Origin: Shinella lacus
GTDB lineage: Bacteria > Pseudomonadota > Alphaproteobacteria > Rhizobiales > Rhizobiaceae
Direction of reading: 5' to 3'
DNA length: 64,000 nucleotides
Assembly (NCBI RefSeq): GCF_010994755.1
Contig: NZ_WHSB02000008.1
Location: forward strand, 62,001 to 126,000
Part shown: in pieces, positions 41,651 to 49,634 of the stretch
Layout: the number at the start of each line of letters is the position of its first letter
How positions within the stretch are numbered: the first letter of the stretch is position 1
Position numbers and translations under genes: made by a program
The notes under the pieces: model-generated
What the model was told of the DNA's origin: nothing
Database searches by the model: none
Seen by the model: only the letters and a program-made list of their open reading frames with translations

Positions 41651-42164
41651 CAATTCCGGCAAGTGGCAGCCCGAACCGGACTGGGCGAGCGCCCGCCTTG
41701 CGGGCCGCACCATCGCGCTTCGCGCCGTTACCGGCCTGCCGCAACGCCTCGTCAGCGGCGATCTCGACCGCTTCCTCGCCGGGCATGGTCTCGGCAAGGA
41801 TGTCGGCGCGCTCGGCCTCGCCACGGGCGCGCGCTATGCGGTGCGCCTTGCCCGCGACCGCCTCCTTGCGGTCGGCATTCCCGTCGACGACGGCTGGCAC
41901 GAGGCGGGATATGCCGTCACAGGCGTCGGCTCGGCCTTGCGGGTCTTCGAGGCGCGGGGAGATGGTATCCGCGATCTCCTGGCGCGCGCGACGACGATCG
42001 ATGTCGACAATCCGGGGCCGTGCGCCGCCCTGTCGTTTTGCGGCGTGACGGCGGTCGTGTATTTTCACGAGGACACGCAGACATTGCGCATCCACGCCGA
42101 TCGGGGGCTTGCCGTCTATCTGTGGGAATGGTTCGAATGCCAGCCGCTGCTGTCGGCGCGATAG
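41643..42164 (+). CDS. soxG: Sarcosine oxidase gamma subunit-like protein
   Basis: From the ATG at 41643, which overlaps the soxA stop by 8 bases and follows GAAGGAGGCC, the product is 173 residues. It is a diverged relative of the T-protein fold without catalytic motifs, ending with FHEDTQTLRIHADRGLAVYLWEWFE, typical of SoxG. It completes the heterotetramer. A short hairpin separates it from the binding-protein gene. Confidence 0.88.
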   Translation: MLDNSGKWQPEPDWASARLAGRTIALRAVTGLPQRLVSGDLDRFLAGHGLGKDVGALGLATGARYAVRLARDRLLAVGIPVDDGWHEAGYAVTGVGSALRVFEARGDGIRDLLARATTIDVDNPGPCAALSFCGVTAVVYFHEDTQTLRIHADRGLAVYLWEWFECQPLLSAR

Positions 42165-42180
42165 GTGTTTTTTGGAAGGA

Positions 42181-42202
42181 GCAGCCGCGCTGGTGCGGCT
42201 GC
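42181..42202 (+). repeat. Intercistronic hairpin between soxG and the binding protein
   Basis: GCAGCCGC (42181-42188) and GCGGCTGC (42195-42202) form a perfect 8-base stem with a six-base loop. AAAGAGGGAG follows instead of a T run. It could set the 5' end or stability of the binding-protein message rather than end transcription. Confidence 0.6.
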
Positions 42203-42218
42203 AAAGAGGGAGTTGAGA

Positions 42219-43334
42219 ATGAAGAAGATCCTGATTATCGGCACGGCCATCGGCCTGCTCATCGGCGGTGCCGCCCGCGCCGAAGACCTGACCTTTGCCG
42301 TGGCGGGTCCGCTGACCGGGCCGCTCGCCACGATCGGCGACCAGTTCAAGCAGGGCGCGCAGGCGGCCGCGGACGCCATCAACGCCAAGGGCGGCGTGCT
42401 CGGGCGCCAGATCAAGCTCCAGTTCGAGGATGACCAGTGCGACCCGAAGCAGGCCGTCTCGGTGGCAAACCGCATCGCGGCCAGCGGCGTCAAGTTCGTC
42501 GACGGCCATGCCTGCTCGGGCTCCAGCATTCCGGCCTCCGCGGTCTATGCCGAAAACGGCACGCTGATGATGAGCCCGGCCTCCTCCAACCCGGTCATGA
42601 CGGACGATGCGGCCGCCAAGGGCTGGACCAACATCATGCGCCTCTACACCCGCGACGACGCCCAGGGCGCCTTCATCGGCCCGTGGATCGCCAAGGAATA
42701 TGCCGGCAAGAACGTCGCCGTGCTGCATGACAAGACGGCTTACGGCCAGGGCGTGGCGGATGCGGTGCGCGCCACCATGAACGAGAACGGCCTGAAGGAA
42801 GTGCTCGCCGAGGGCATCAATGCGGGCGAGAAGGACTATAACGCGCTCGTCACGAAGCTGAAGGACGCCAAGGTCGATGTCGTCTATTTCGGCGGCTATC
42901 ACCCCGAAGCGGGCCTCATCCTGCGCCAGGCGGCGGAGCAGAACTACAAGTTCCAGCTGATCATGCCCGATTCCATCGCCTCGCCGGAATTCTGGCAGGT
43001 CGCAGGCCCGGCCGGCGAAGGCACGCTCTTCGTCTTCCCGTCCGATCCGCAGGCCAAGCCTGAAGCAAAGGAAGCCGTGGAAAAGATTTCCGCCGGCGGC
43101 TTCAAGCCGGAAGGCTTCACGCTCTTCTCCTATGCCGTGATCCAGGCCTTCGCCCAGGGTATCGAGCGCGCCGGCTCGGACGACCCGACCAAGGTGGCCG
43201 AGGCGCTGAAGAACGGCCAGTCCATCGACACCGTCGTCGGCACCATCACCTTCGACGAAAAGGGCGACCTGAAGGACGCCAGCTACGACATCAACCGCTG
43301 GCACGACGGCAACTACGCACCGATCAACAAGTAA
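42219..43334 (+). CDS. Branched-chain-amino-acid-type ABC substrate-binding protein
   Basis: The ATG at 42219 follows GGGAG and gives 371 residues. A signal peptide (MKKILIIGTAIGLLIGGAARA, cleavage about 21) precedes a type-I periplasmic binding protein of the LivJ/LivK class (VAGPLTGPLATIGDQFKQGAQAA, FEDDQCDPKQAVSVANRI, VDVVYFGGYHPEAG). Two cysteines near residues 71 and 92 probably form the usual disulphide. No permease or ATPase gene follows; a strong terminator ends the operon. It probably delivers the substrate of the sox-like enzyme to a LivHMFG system elsewhere. Confidence 0.94.
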   Translation: MKKILIIGTAIGLLIGGAARAEDLTFAVAGPLTGPLATIGDQFKQGAQAAADAINAKGGVLGRQIKLQFEDDQCDPKQAVSVANRIAASGVKFVDGHACSGSSIPASAVYAENGTLMMSPASSNPVMTDDAAAKGWTNIMRLYTRDDAQGAFIGPWIAKEYAGKNVAVLHDKTAYGQGVADAVRATMNENGLKEVLAEGINAGEKDYNALVTKLKDAKVDVVYFGGYHPEAGLILRQAAEQNYKFQLIMPDSIASPEFWQVAGPAGEGTLFVFPSDPQAKPEAKEAVEKISAGGFKPEGFTLFSYAVIQAFAQGIERAGSDDPTKVAEALKNGQSIDTVVGTITFDEKGDLKDASYDINRWHDGNYAPINK

Positions 43335-43357
43335 GGTCTGCCCTTATACGAAAACCG

Positions 43358-43384
43358 GGCCTGGCAAATTGCCGGGCCTTTTTT
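43358..43384 (+). terminator. Intrinsic terminator of the sox-like operon
   Basis: GGCCTGGCA (43358-43366) pairs with TGCCGGGCC (43370-43378) with one G-U pair. Six T residues (43379-43384) follow. Confidence 0.9.
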
Positions 43385-43444
43385 GTTTGTCACCCGGCAT
43401 GAAGCGGGAGATGACCTCGCCCTGCCTTTCGATTGGCCGCGGAC

Positions 43445-44620
43445 TCACGCAGTCCTGGTCTGAAGGCTTGCCTCGGCGGTCCGGGCGAGCAGTTCGGCTG
43501 CGGTCGTAAGGATGGCGTCGTTGAAGTTGTATTCCGGCTGATGCAGGCCGGCGCTGTCGGTGCCGTTGCCGATCCAGGCGTAGGCGCCGGGGCGTTCGGT
43601 GAGGAAAATGGCGAAGTCGTCGCCGGCCATGGAGGGTGGGCAGGATGTGAGCTGCTGCGAACCCAGCGTCGTTGCGACGTCGCGCATGATCTGCGCTTCG
43701 CGGGAGCTGTTGACGACGGGGGGAAAGTCGGGGCCGTCGAGGGTGAATTCGGCGGTGACACCGCTCATGTCGGCGGTGGCGCGCACGGCGTTTTCGAGCC
43801 GTGTGCGGATATGGGCGAGCATGTCGAGCGAGAAGCCGCGATAGGTGCCGCGCAGCCGCGCTTCCTTGGGAATGACGTTCTGCGCCATGCCCGCATGGAA
43901 CGAGCCGACCGTGACGACGGCCGATTGCAGCGGATCGACGGCGCGCGAGACGATCTGCTGCAGGCCGGTGAGGAAATAGCCGCCGGCGAGGATGGGGTCG
44001 GCGCTCAAATGTGGCATCGCGCCGTGGGCGCCATCGGCCCGGAAGACCACCTCGAATTCGTTCGAGCCGGCCATGACCGGGCCGTCCGCGACCGACACCG
44101 CGCCTTCGGCCAGCCCCGGCCAGTTGTGGAACGAGAAGATGCTGTCGAAGGGAAAGCGCGCGAGCAGGCCGTCGTCCAGCATCGGCTGCGCGCCGCCGTA
44201 GCGTTCCTCGGCGGGCTGGAACACCAGCAGCACGCGGCCGTCAAAATTCCGGGTCGTGGCGAGATAGGCGGCGGCACCCAGCAGCGCTGCGGTGTGCCCG
44301 TCGTGACCGCAGGCATGCATGCAGCCCGGATGGCGCGATGCATAGGCGAGCCCCGTCGCCTCCTGGATCGGCAGCGCATCCATGTCCGCCCGAAGGGCGA
44401 CCATCGGCCCCTCCGCCCTGCTGGCGATCTCCGCGACCACGCCGTAACCGCCGATATTCTCGTGGGGGACGAGCCCCAGCGCGCGCAGTTCCGCGGCGAC
44501 GAGCCTTGAGGTCTCGACCTCCTGGCGGGACAGTTCCGGCATGGCGTGGAGTTTCTGGCGCAGCGCCGTCAGGCGCGGCAACTCGGTGGCGAGGAAACCG
44601 GCGGCGGTTGCGTCGGGCAT
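43445..44620 (-). CDS. M20 family amidohydrolase
   Basis: From the ATG at 44620 the product is 391 residues. The M20D metal motif HACGHDGHTAALLGA is near 103-117, preceded by ALRADMDALPIQE, and QPAEERYGGAQPML lies near 140. Such enzymes remove acyl groups from amino acids or indole/hippurate-type amides. The start ATG shares a base with the TGA of the dehydratase gene (TGATG), so the two are coupled. In context it may release an amino acid that the dehydratase or cyclodeaminase-like enzyme then uses. Confidence 0.92.
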   Translation of the reverse strand: MPDATAAGFLATELPRLTALRQKLHAMPELSRQEVETSRLVAAELRALGLVPHENIGGYGVVAEIASRAEGPMVALRADMDALPIQEATGLAYASRHPGCMHACGHDGHTAALLGAAAYLATTRNFDGRVLLVFQPAEERYGGAQPMLDDGLLARFPFDSIFSFHNWPGLAEGAVSVADGPVMAGSNEFEVVFRADGAHGAMPHLSADPILAGGYFLTGLQQIVSRAVDPLQSAVVTVGSFHAGMAQNVIPKEARLRGTYRGFSLDMLAHIRTRLENAVRATADMSGVTAEFTLDGPDFPPVVNSSREAQIMRDVATTLGSQQLTSCPPSMAGDDFAIFLTERPGAYAWIGNGTDSAGLHQPEYNFNDAILTTAAELLARTAEASLQTRTA

Positions 44621-45579
44621 CAGAGAATGCCCTTCAGCACCGGAATGCTGACATTGCCGCCGCACACGACGATTGCCACCGGGCCTTCGATGAGGCCGCG
44701 CTCCGCCTTGATGGCGGCGGCGATGGCGACGCCCGCGGCGCCCTCGCAGAGCATGTGGTGATGCTCGACGAACAGCTTCATCGCCTGCGCGATCTCCACC
44801 TCGGAGACGTCGATCCAATGGTCGACCAGGTCGCGGCAGGGCGCAAACGTGATGGTGTCCGGCTCCACGCCGCCGGCCGTGCCGTCCGACAGGGTGTCGT
44901 CGGAATCGAGGTCGAGCACGCGCCCGGCCGCAACCGAGGCAGCCATGACGCGGGAGGCCTGTGGCGAGCAGCCGACGATCTTCACCTGCGGGGCTGCGGC
45001 CTTGAGATAGGTCGCGATGCCGGCGATCAGCCCGCCGCCGCCGACGGAGGCGATGACGGTGCGTACGTCCGGCAGTTGGCGCAGGATTTCCACCCCGAGC
45101 GTGCCCTGGCCGGCCATCACATCGATATCGTTATAGGGCGGCACGTAGACGCCGCCTTCGGCCTCGGCGAATGCCCGCGCATGGGCTTCCGTCACCGCGG
45201 AATCGGTGCCGTGGAAGCGGACTTCCGCGCCGAGGCGGCGGATGGCGGCGACCTTTGCCTCGGAGGCATTTTCCGGAACGAAGACGATGCCTTCGCCGCC
45301 GACCTGTCTCAGCGCGAAGGCGACGGCCGCGCCGTGGTTCCCCGACGAGGCGGTGACGACCCGCGTGGTCGCGGCGGCGCTCCCCAGCGACAGGATCTTG
45401 TTCAGCGCACCCCGCAGCTTGAACGAGCCCGTATGCTGGAGGTTTTCCAGCTTGAGATGCACGTCGAGGCCGATCGTCTTCGACAGATAGGGCGAGGCTT
45501 CGAGATAGGTCTCCCGCACGAAGGGCCGGACGCGCGTCTCGGCGTTCCGGATGGCATCGATTGCAGTGGTGGATTCCAT
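44620..45579 (-). CDS. Serine/threonine dehydratase-like PLP enzyme
   Basis: From the ATG at 45579 the product is 319 residues. An extension to 45696 would run across the operator dyads and is rejected. The PLP lysine lies in NLQHTGSFKLRGA (about 45-57), with SSGNHGAAVA and the glycine loop SVGGGGLIAGIATY. The C-terminal regulatory ACT-like domains of biosynthetic threonine deaminase are absent, so this is a catabolic type (threonine/serine ammonia-lyase or hydroxyaspartate dehydratase). It is the first gene of the leftward operon facing the DauR-type regulator. Confidence 0.9.
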   Translation of the reverse strand: MESTTAIDAIRNAETRVRPFVRETYLEASPYLSKTIGLDVHLKLENLQHTGSFKLRGALNKILSLGSAAATTRVVTASSGNHGAAVAFALRQVGGEGIVFVPENASEAKVAAIRRLGAEVRFHGTDSAVTEAHARAFAEAEGGVYVPPYNDIDVMAGQGTLGVEILRQLPDVRTVIASVGGGGLIAGIATYLKAAAPQVKIVGCSPQASRVMAASVAAGRVLDLDSDDTLSDGTAGGVEPDTITFAPCRDLVDHWIDVSEVEIAQAMKLFVEHHHMLCEGAAGVAIAAAIKAERGLIEGPVAIVVCGGNVSIPVLKGIL

Positions 45580-45601
45580 GGTTGCCGCCCTCAAACTGGT
45601 G

Positions 45602-45616
45602 TGGACTGAATGTCCA
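45602..45616. promoter_or_regulatory. TGGAC-N5-GTCCA dyad near the dehydratase start
   Basis: TGGACTGAATGTCCA lies 23 bases before the dehydratase ATG. Its arms resemble the TGGACA/TGTCCA operator but the spacing is one base shorter. It is probably a secondary site of the same regulator. Confidence 0.5.
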
Positions 45617-45689
45617 TGTAACACAATGCGTCCACGATAGGAGCGGCGTTTTCGGGGAAAGTCAAGCGGCGTGGATAAAATTTCTATTC

Positions 45690-45705
45690 TGGACAAATTT
45701 GTCCA
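45690..45705. promoter_or_regulatory. TGGACA-N4-TGTCCA operator between dehydratase and DauR-type regulator
   Basis: TGGACAAATTTGTCCA is a perfect 16-base palindrome 39 bases before the regulator's GTG start. It matches the dyad at 37066-37083 in both arms and spacing. It is the likely site for autoregulation and for control of the divergent operon. Confidence 0.65.
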
Positions 45706-45743
45706 CGAATGGCACTGTCGCGCTGAAATGTGAGGCCAAAGAC

Positions 45744-46352
45744 GTGAACCAGCAACTTGAGAGTTACGCCCGGATCTGCGACGCCGTCGCCCTGCTCTTC
45801 CAGCCGTTTGCCGAGGTCGTGCTGCATGATCTGGCGACCGAGACGGTCGTCTATCTCGCGGGCAATTTCTCCAAGCGGGAAATCGGCGAACCGTCGCTGC
45901 TGCACGAGATCGATTTCCAGCCGGACGAACGCCTGATCGGGCCTTACGAGAAGGTGAATTGGGACGGCCGGTCGATCAAGGCGATCAGCGTGGTGCTTTC
46001 AGACCATCTCGGAAAACCCGCCGCGGTGCTCTGCATCAATGTCGACCTGTCGGATTTCCATTCGGTCATGCGCACGCTTTCGACGCTGATCCGGCTGCCG
46101 GAGGACAAGGCGAAGCCCGCAAGCCTCTTCAAGGAAGACTGGCACGAGCGGATCAACGAATATATCCAGCAATGGACCCATGCCCGCGGCATCCGCATCA
46201 CCGACATGACCCGCCAGCAGAAGCGCGAACTCGTCGTGGCGCTCTCCTCCGACGGCGCATTCTCCGCGCGCAACTCCGCGCCCTACATTTCCCGTGTGCT
46301 GGGGCTGGGGCGCGCGACCGTCTACAAATATCTCAATGAAGGCAATGCATGA
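45744..46352 (+). CDS. DauR/YheO-type transcriptional regulator (PAS_6 plus HTH_22)
   Basis: The GTG at 45744 follows TGAGG and gives 202 residues, matching the family start of an ARICDAVALLFQPFAEVVLHDL type. The N-terminal YheO-like PAS domain (about 8-115) is followed by a C-terminal helix-turn-helix (RQQKRELVVALSSDGAFSARNSAPYISRVLGLGRATVYKYL split over about 158-198). A Pseudomonas relative, DauR, controls D-arginine catabolism beside an ornithine-cyclodeaminase-family gene (dauB), the same pairing seen here. The downstream gene overlaps its stop (ATGA). It likely senses an amino acid and acts at the TGGACA dyads. Confidence 0.88.
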   Translation: MNQQLESYARICDAVALLFQPFAEVVLHDLATETVVYLAGNFSKREIGEPSLLHEIDFQPDERLIGPYEKVNWDGRSIKAISVVLSDHLGKPAAVLCINVDLSDFHSVMRTLSTLIRLPEDKAKPASLFKEDWHERINEYIQQWTHARGIRITDMTRQQKRELVVALSSDGAFSARNSAPYISRVLGLGRATVYKYLNEGNA

Positions 46353-47311
46353 TGATCAGCCTCACGCTGGACGACCTCAAGCGCCTGCCGATTGCCGCTT
46401 TCGCGGTCGATGCCATTCGGGACGCCTATGTCGCGATCGTCGACGGGCGGGCGAACATTCCGCCGGTCGGCTATCTGCGGCTCGAAGCGCAGAATGCCGA
46501 CTGCCACATCAAATACGGCTATATCGCGGGCGACGATGTCTTCGTCGTGAAGATCGCCTCCGGCTTCTACAACAACCCGCGCCGCGGCCTTCCGTCGAGC
46601 AACGGCATGATGATCGCCATCTCCTCGGACACCGGCCAGGTGGTCGCCACGCTCTATGACGAGGGCTGGCTGACCGACCTCCGGACCGGTTTTGGCGGCG
46701 CCATCGCGACGCTGGCGCTCTGCCGGCGCGACAGCCGGTCCATCGCGATCGTTGGATCGGGCACGCAGGCCCGCCAGCAGATCAGGGCCCTGTCCGCCAT
46801 CGCGCAGCATCCGCTCACCTTCCGCAACTGGGGCCGCGACGGCGCCAGGGCTAAGACCTTTGCCAGCGAGATGACGGCCGAAGGATTCTCCGTCAAGGCG
46901 GAGCCGGATCTTGCGACGCTGTGCGCAACGGCGGATGCGATCATCACCACGACACCATCGGCCGCGCCGATCGTCATGGCCGAGTGGGTCCGGCCCGGCA
47001 CCCATATCACCGCGCTCGGCGCCGACGCCCCCGGCAAGCAGGAACTGCACCTCGACCTCCTGTCGCGTGCCGCGGTGATCGCGGTCGATCACCGCGCGCA
47101 ATGCGCCGACCATGGCGAGATCGCCACGGCGGTCGCGGCCGGCCTGCTCGATCCGTCCGCATGCCCGGAGCTCGGCGCCATCCTCAACGGATCGCAGCCG
47201 GGGCGGACCGCCGACACGCAGATCACGATCGCCGACCTTACCGGCGTCGCGACGCAGGATATCGCCATCGTCCGCGCGGCTCTCCAGGCGGTGAAACAGG
47301 CATCAACCTGA
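46349..47311 (+). CDS. Ornithine cyclodeaminase/mu-crystallin family protein
   Basis: The 320-residue enzyme has the family pattern GGWLTDLRTG-like DEGWLTDLRTGFGGA (about 103-117), the nucleotide motif IAIVGSGTQARQQIRAL (about 132-148) and ITALGADAPGKQEL (about 219-232). Members include ornithine cyclodeaminase, alanine dehydrogenase and the DauB L-arginine-forming dehydrogenase. Coupling to a DauR-like regulator favours an imino-acid or amino-acid dehydrogenase. The start overlaps the regulator stop by four bases. It is convergent with the C58 protease gene, 6 bases apart. Confidence 0.9.
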   Translation: MMISLTLDDLKRLPIAAFAVDAIRDAYVAIVDGRANIPPVGYLRLEAQNADCHIKYGYIAGDDVFVVKIASGFYNNPRRGLPSSNGMMIAISSDTGQVVATLYDEGWLTDLRTGFGGAIATLALCRRDSRSIAIVGSGTQARQQIRALSAIAQHPLTFRNWGRDGARAKTFASEMTAEGFSVKAEPDLATLCATADAIITTTPSAAPIVMAEWVRPGTHITALGADAPGKQELHLDLLSRAAVIAVDHRAQCADHGEIATAVAAGLLDPSACPELGAILNGSQPGRTADTQITIADLTGVATQDIAIVRAALQAVKQAST

Positions 47312-47317
47312 AGCGCC

Positions 47318-48037
47318 TCAGGCGGCTGCGACATAGGTGCGGGGACGAAGGCTCTTGTAGCTCTTGGAATAGGTCTTGGCCCAGAAGAACTTGAACCAGG
47401 TGGTCAAGGCAACTTTTGACGGAAACCAGAATTCGCCGTAGTTGGGATCCATGAACAGCGCATCGGAACCATCGTACCAGGCGCTCACGGCATGCCCGCC
47501 ACCGGCGCCCGAATTGGTCTTCTTCAGGCTGATCATCTTGTAGCCGTTGACCGAGGTGATCAGGGCGGCAGCCTGGTCCGTGGTGCCGGCCGTCAACGGC
47601 ATATAGGCGTTCGGCAACTGCCCGCCCGATATCGACTTGTTGCGCAATTCCACCCCGAACTTCTTCATGAAGTTGTCGAAATAGATGAGCTGGTTGCCGG
47701 ACGACTGGTGATGTTCGACGACGATATTGGTGGCCGCGCCCGTGTTCAGCCCGCCGTCGTTGAACAGGTAGTCCCAGACGGACCGTCCCTTGGTGAAGGC
47801 GCTGCCGCCCTTCTTGTCCTGCATGGCATGGAACACCACCCAGAAGGCGCACATGGTCATGCAGACGCCACCCATCGGCTGGCCGTTTCGCAAGACCATC
47901 TTGTACATCTTGCCCTGGCTGGGATCGTCCGTCTCGATGACCTTGAAGGCGTTGGCCTGGCTGAAATCGTAGGCCCTGAAGCCCCCCACGGTCTTGGCGA
48001 ATGCATCAAGCGCGTCACTGGTCGGGCTCTTACCCAT
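47318..48037 (-). CDS. YopT/C58-type cysteine protease-like protein
   Basis: From the ATG at 48037 (GGGGGAAC upstream) the product is 239 residues. It shows the C58 peptidase triad in order: Cys59 in GGVCMTMCAFW, His182 in GGGHAVSAWYDG and Asp197 in FMDPNYGEFWFP. YopT, AvrPphB and rhizobial NopT share this arrangement of G-x-C, HA and DPNxGE. There is no Sec signal peptide or membrane helix, and no type III or type VI genes lie nearby. By eye its codons are less GC-rich than those of its neighbours, hinting at transfer. It could be a secreted effector, a toxin, or a self-processing protease. Confidence 0.8.
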   Translation of the reverse strand: MGKSPTSDALDAFAKTVGGFRAYDFSQANAFKVIETDDPSQGKMYKMVLRNGQPMGGVCMTMCAFWVVFHAMQDKKGGSAFTKGRSVWDYLFNDGGLNTGAATNIVVEHHQSSGNQLIYFDNFMKKFGVELRNKSISGGQLPNAYMPLTAGTTDQAAALITSVNGYKMISLKKTNSGAGGGHAVSAWYDGSDALFMDPNYGEFWFPSKVALTTWFKFFWAKTYSKSYKSLRPRTYVAAA

Positions 48038-48245
48038 GTTCAGTTCCCCCGTTGCCGTTGAGTTCTTAAATAGCCGTGCTTCTGCACGCTTCGCGCGAAT
48101 GGTTGCATACACGCTCCCGCAGCACAATGAGCGCTGAGGGCAGCGGCGCGAAAACCTGCTTGCGATGGTAACCAGGTTCTTCCCGGCGGCTTGGGGGGAC
48201 GATCGGGGAGGGCGGGCAGCGGCGTTCAACGCCTCCGCCAGGGCC

Positions 48246-49280
48246 TCACTTCATCTGGTATTTCTTCGGCGCGATGCCGAACTGTTTGCTGAAGGCGCGG
48301 GTAAAGGCGGAGATTTCGGAATAGCCGACCTGCTGGGCGACCTCGCTCACCGACATCTGGCGGTTGACGAGCAGGTCGCGCGCCTTCTGCAGGCGCCAGT
48401 CGCGCCAATAGGCCTCGACGGAGGTGCCGTAGACCTCCTTGAAGGTGGTGACGAGCTTGGTGCGGTTCATGCCGACGCGCCGCGCGATATCGGCAAGCGA
48501 ATCCTTCGAGGCGGGGTTCGACGTCAGGTAGCTCGCCACCGCCTCGACCTTGCGATGGTCGCCGTCGCCGCAGAACGAGCGTTTCTGGTTGGCCTGGTCG
48601 ACCAGCGACTGGTAGATCGTCGATAGGAGTTCCAGATATTTGGAGCGCACGAAGGCACGGCGCACGCCGCCGGAAAAATTGCAGGCCAGCACGTCGTTGA
48701 CCGCATGGTACATCTGCGTCGTCAGCGGTATCGAGGCGTAATAGACCCGGTCCACGCGCCCCGCCTTCAGCCAGAACAGCTCGTCGGGAATGCGCGATTC
48801 CGTCGTTTCGAGCATTCTCAGCAAGGCCTCCGGCTTGAACCATAGACAGGCGATCTTGTATTGCCCGTCGAGCCGCGACATGCGGTCGATCACCGATTTC
48901 GCCGGATAGCGCGTGATCGTGCACTCGTAGCGCTCCTGCTCGACCACTTCCTGCCCGAGCACGTTTTCGCAAATGGCAGAGTCCAGACAGAGCGTGAAGT
49001 GGATCCAGTCCTCGTCGCCGACGGTCTGGACGTGGTGGCGCACATTGGGCAGCGGAAACGGGCTGCCGAAGCCGGCAAAGGCGAGCACGTCCGGCTCGAA
49101 CTGGATCAGGTCCTGGCGGAACGGGCCGCCGTCGACATGGGTGCGCACCACCATCCCGCGGTCGTCGTCATAGTAGCGTCCGGCAGGCTCGGGCTCGACG
49201 CCATAGTAGATTTGCGCCGTTTTCCGATCGAAAAGCATCTCATAGTCGATACGCGATGACAGATCGATAACGCGTTCCAT
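48246..49280 (-). CDS. AraC family transcriptional regulator
   Basis: The 344-residue protein has a C-terminal AraC domain with two helix-turn-helices (about 255-340; SLADIARRVGMNRTKLVTTFKEV and MSVSEVAQQVGYSEISAFTRAFSKQFG). Its long N-terminal region has no obvious cupin signature. It resembles PchR/OruR-like regulators in length. It is divergent from the peptide-type importer operon across 354 bases containing repeated CGTTGCTGCAAT, and is the probable activator of that operon. Confidence 0.92.
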   Translation of the reverse strand: MERVIDLSSRIDYEMLFDRKTAQIYYGVEPEPAGRYYDDDRGMVVRTHVDGGPFRQDLIQFEPDVLAFAGFGSPFPLPNVRHHVQTVGDEDWIHFTLCLDSAICENVLGQEVVEQERYECTITRYPAKSVIDRMSRLDGQYKIACLWFKPEALLRMLETTESRIPDELFWLKAGRVDRVYYASIPLTTQMYHAVNDVLACNFSGGVRRAFVRSKYLELLSTIYQSLVDQANQKRSFCGDGDHRKVEAVASYLTSNPASKDSLADIARRVGMNRTKLVTTFKEVYGTSVEAYWRDWRLQKARDLLVNRQMSVSEVAQQVGYSEISAFTRAFSKQFGIAPKKYQMK

Positions 49281-49634
49281 TCGTAACCCTTCGACGCATT
49301 GGCAGTTCGGGAGGTTTGACGTCGGGCGCCTCGCGCAGCCCGTTCGTCATTTTTTCATCATGATTGCCGGTGCCCGGCCGAATCGCAAGGCCTTTTGCCG
49401 CACGCGGTGACAAAAGACGGTTGGCGGGTTGCCGCGCTGGTGCAACGGCACGACCGCCGGTTGCTGCCCTGCACAAATCCGTTGCTGCAATCCTGCCGTT
49501 GCGACAAAAAAGACGTACGCGGTGTCAAGCCGGGAGTGCCGTGCGGCTGCTAACGTTGCTGCAATTGGAAGGGAACGGGGGTCGGGAAAGCCGCCGCTCT
49601 CCTCCGGCAGGTCAACGATAAAGGGAACCTATCC
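49281..49634. promoter_or_regulatory. Divergent promoter region with CGTTGCTGCAAT direct repeats
   Basis: No gene is seen. The sequence CGTTGCTGCAAT occurs exactly at 49480-49491 and again at 49554-49565, 74 bases (about seven helical turns) apart. Looser GGTTGC and TGCAAC sites occur at about 49428-49475 and 49497. Tandem asymmetric sites of this kind are typical for AraC activators. The AraC gene and the importer operon diverge from here. Confidence 0.55.
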
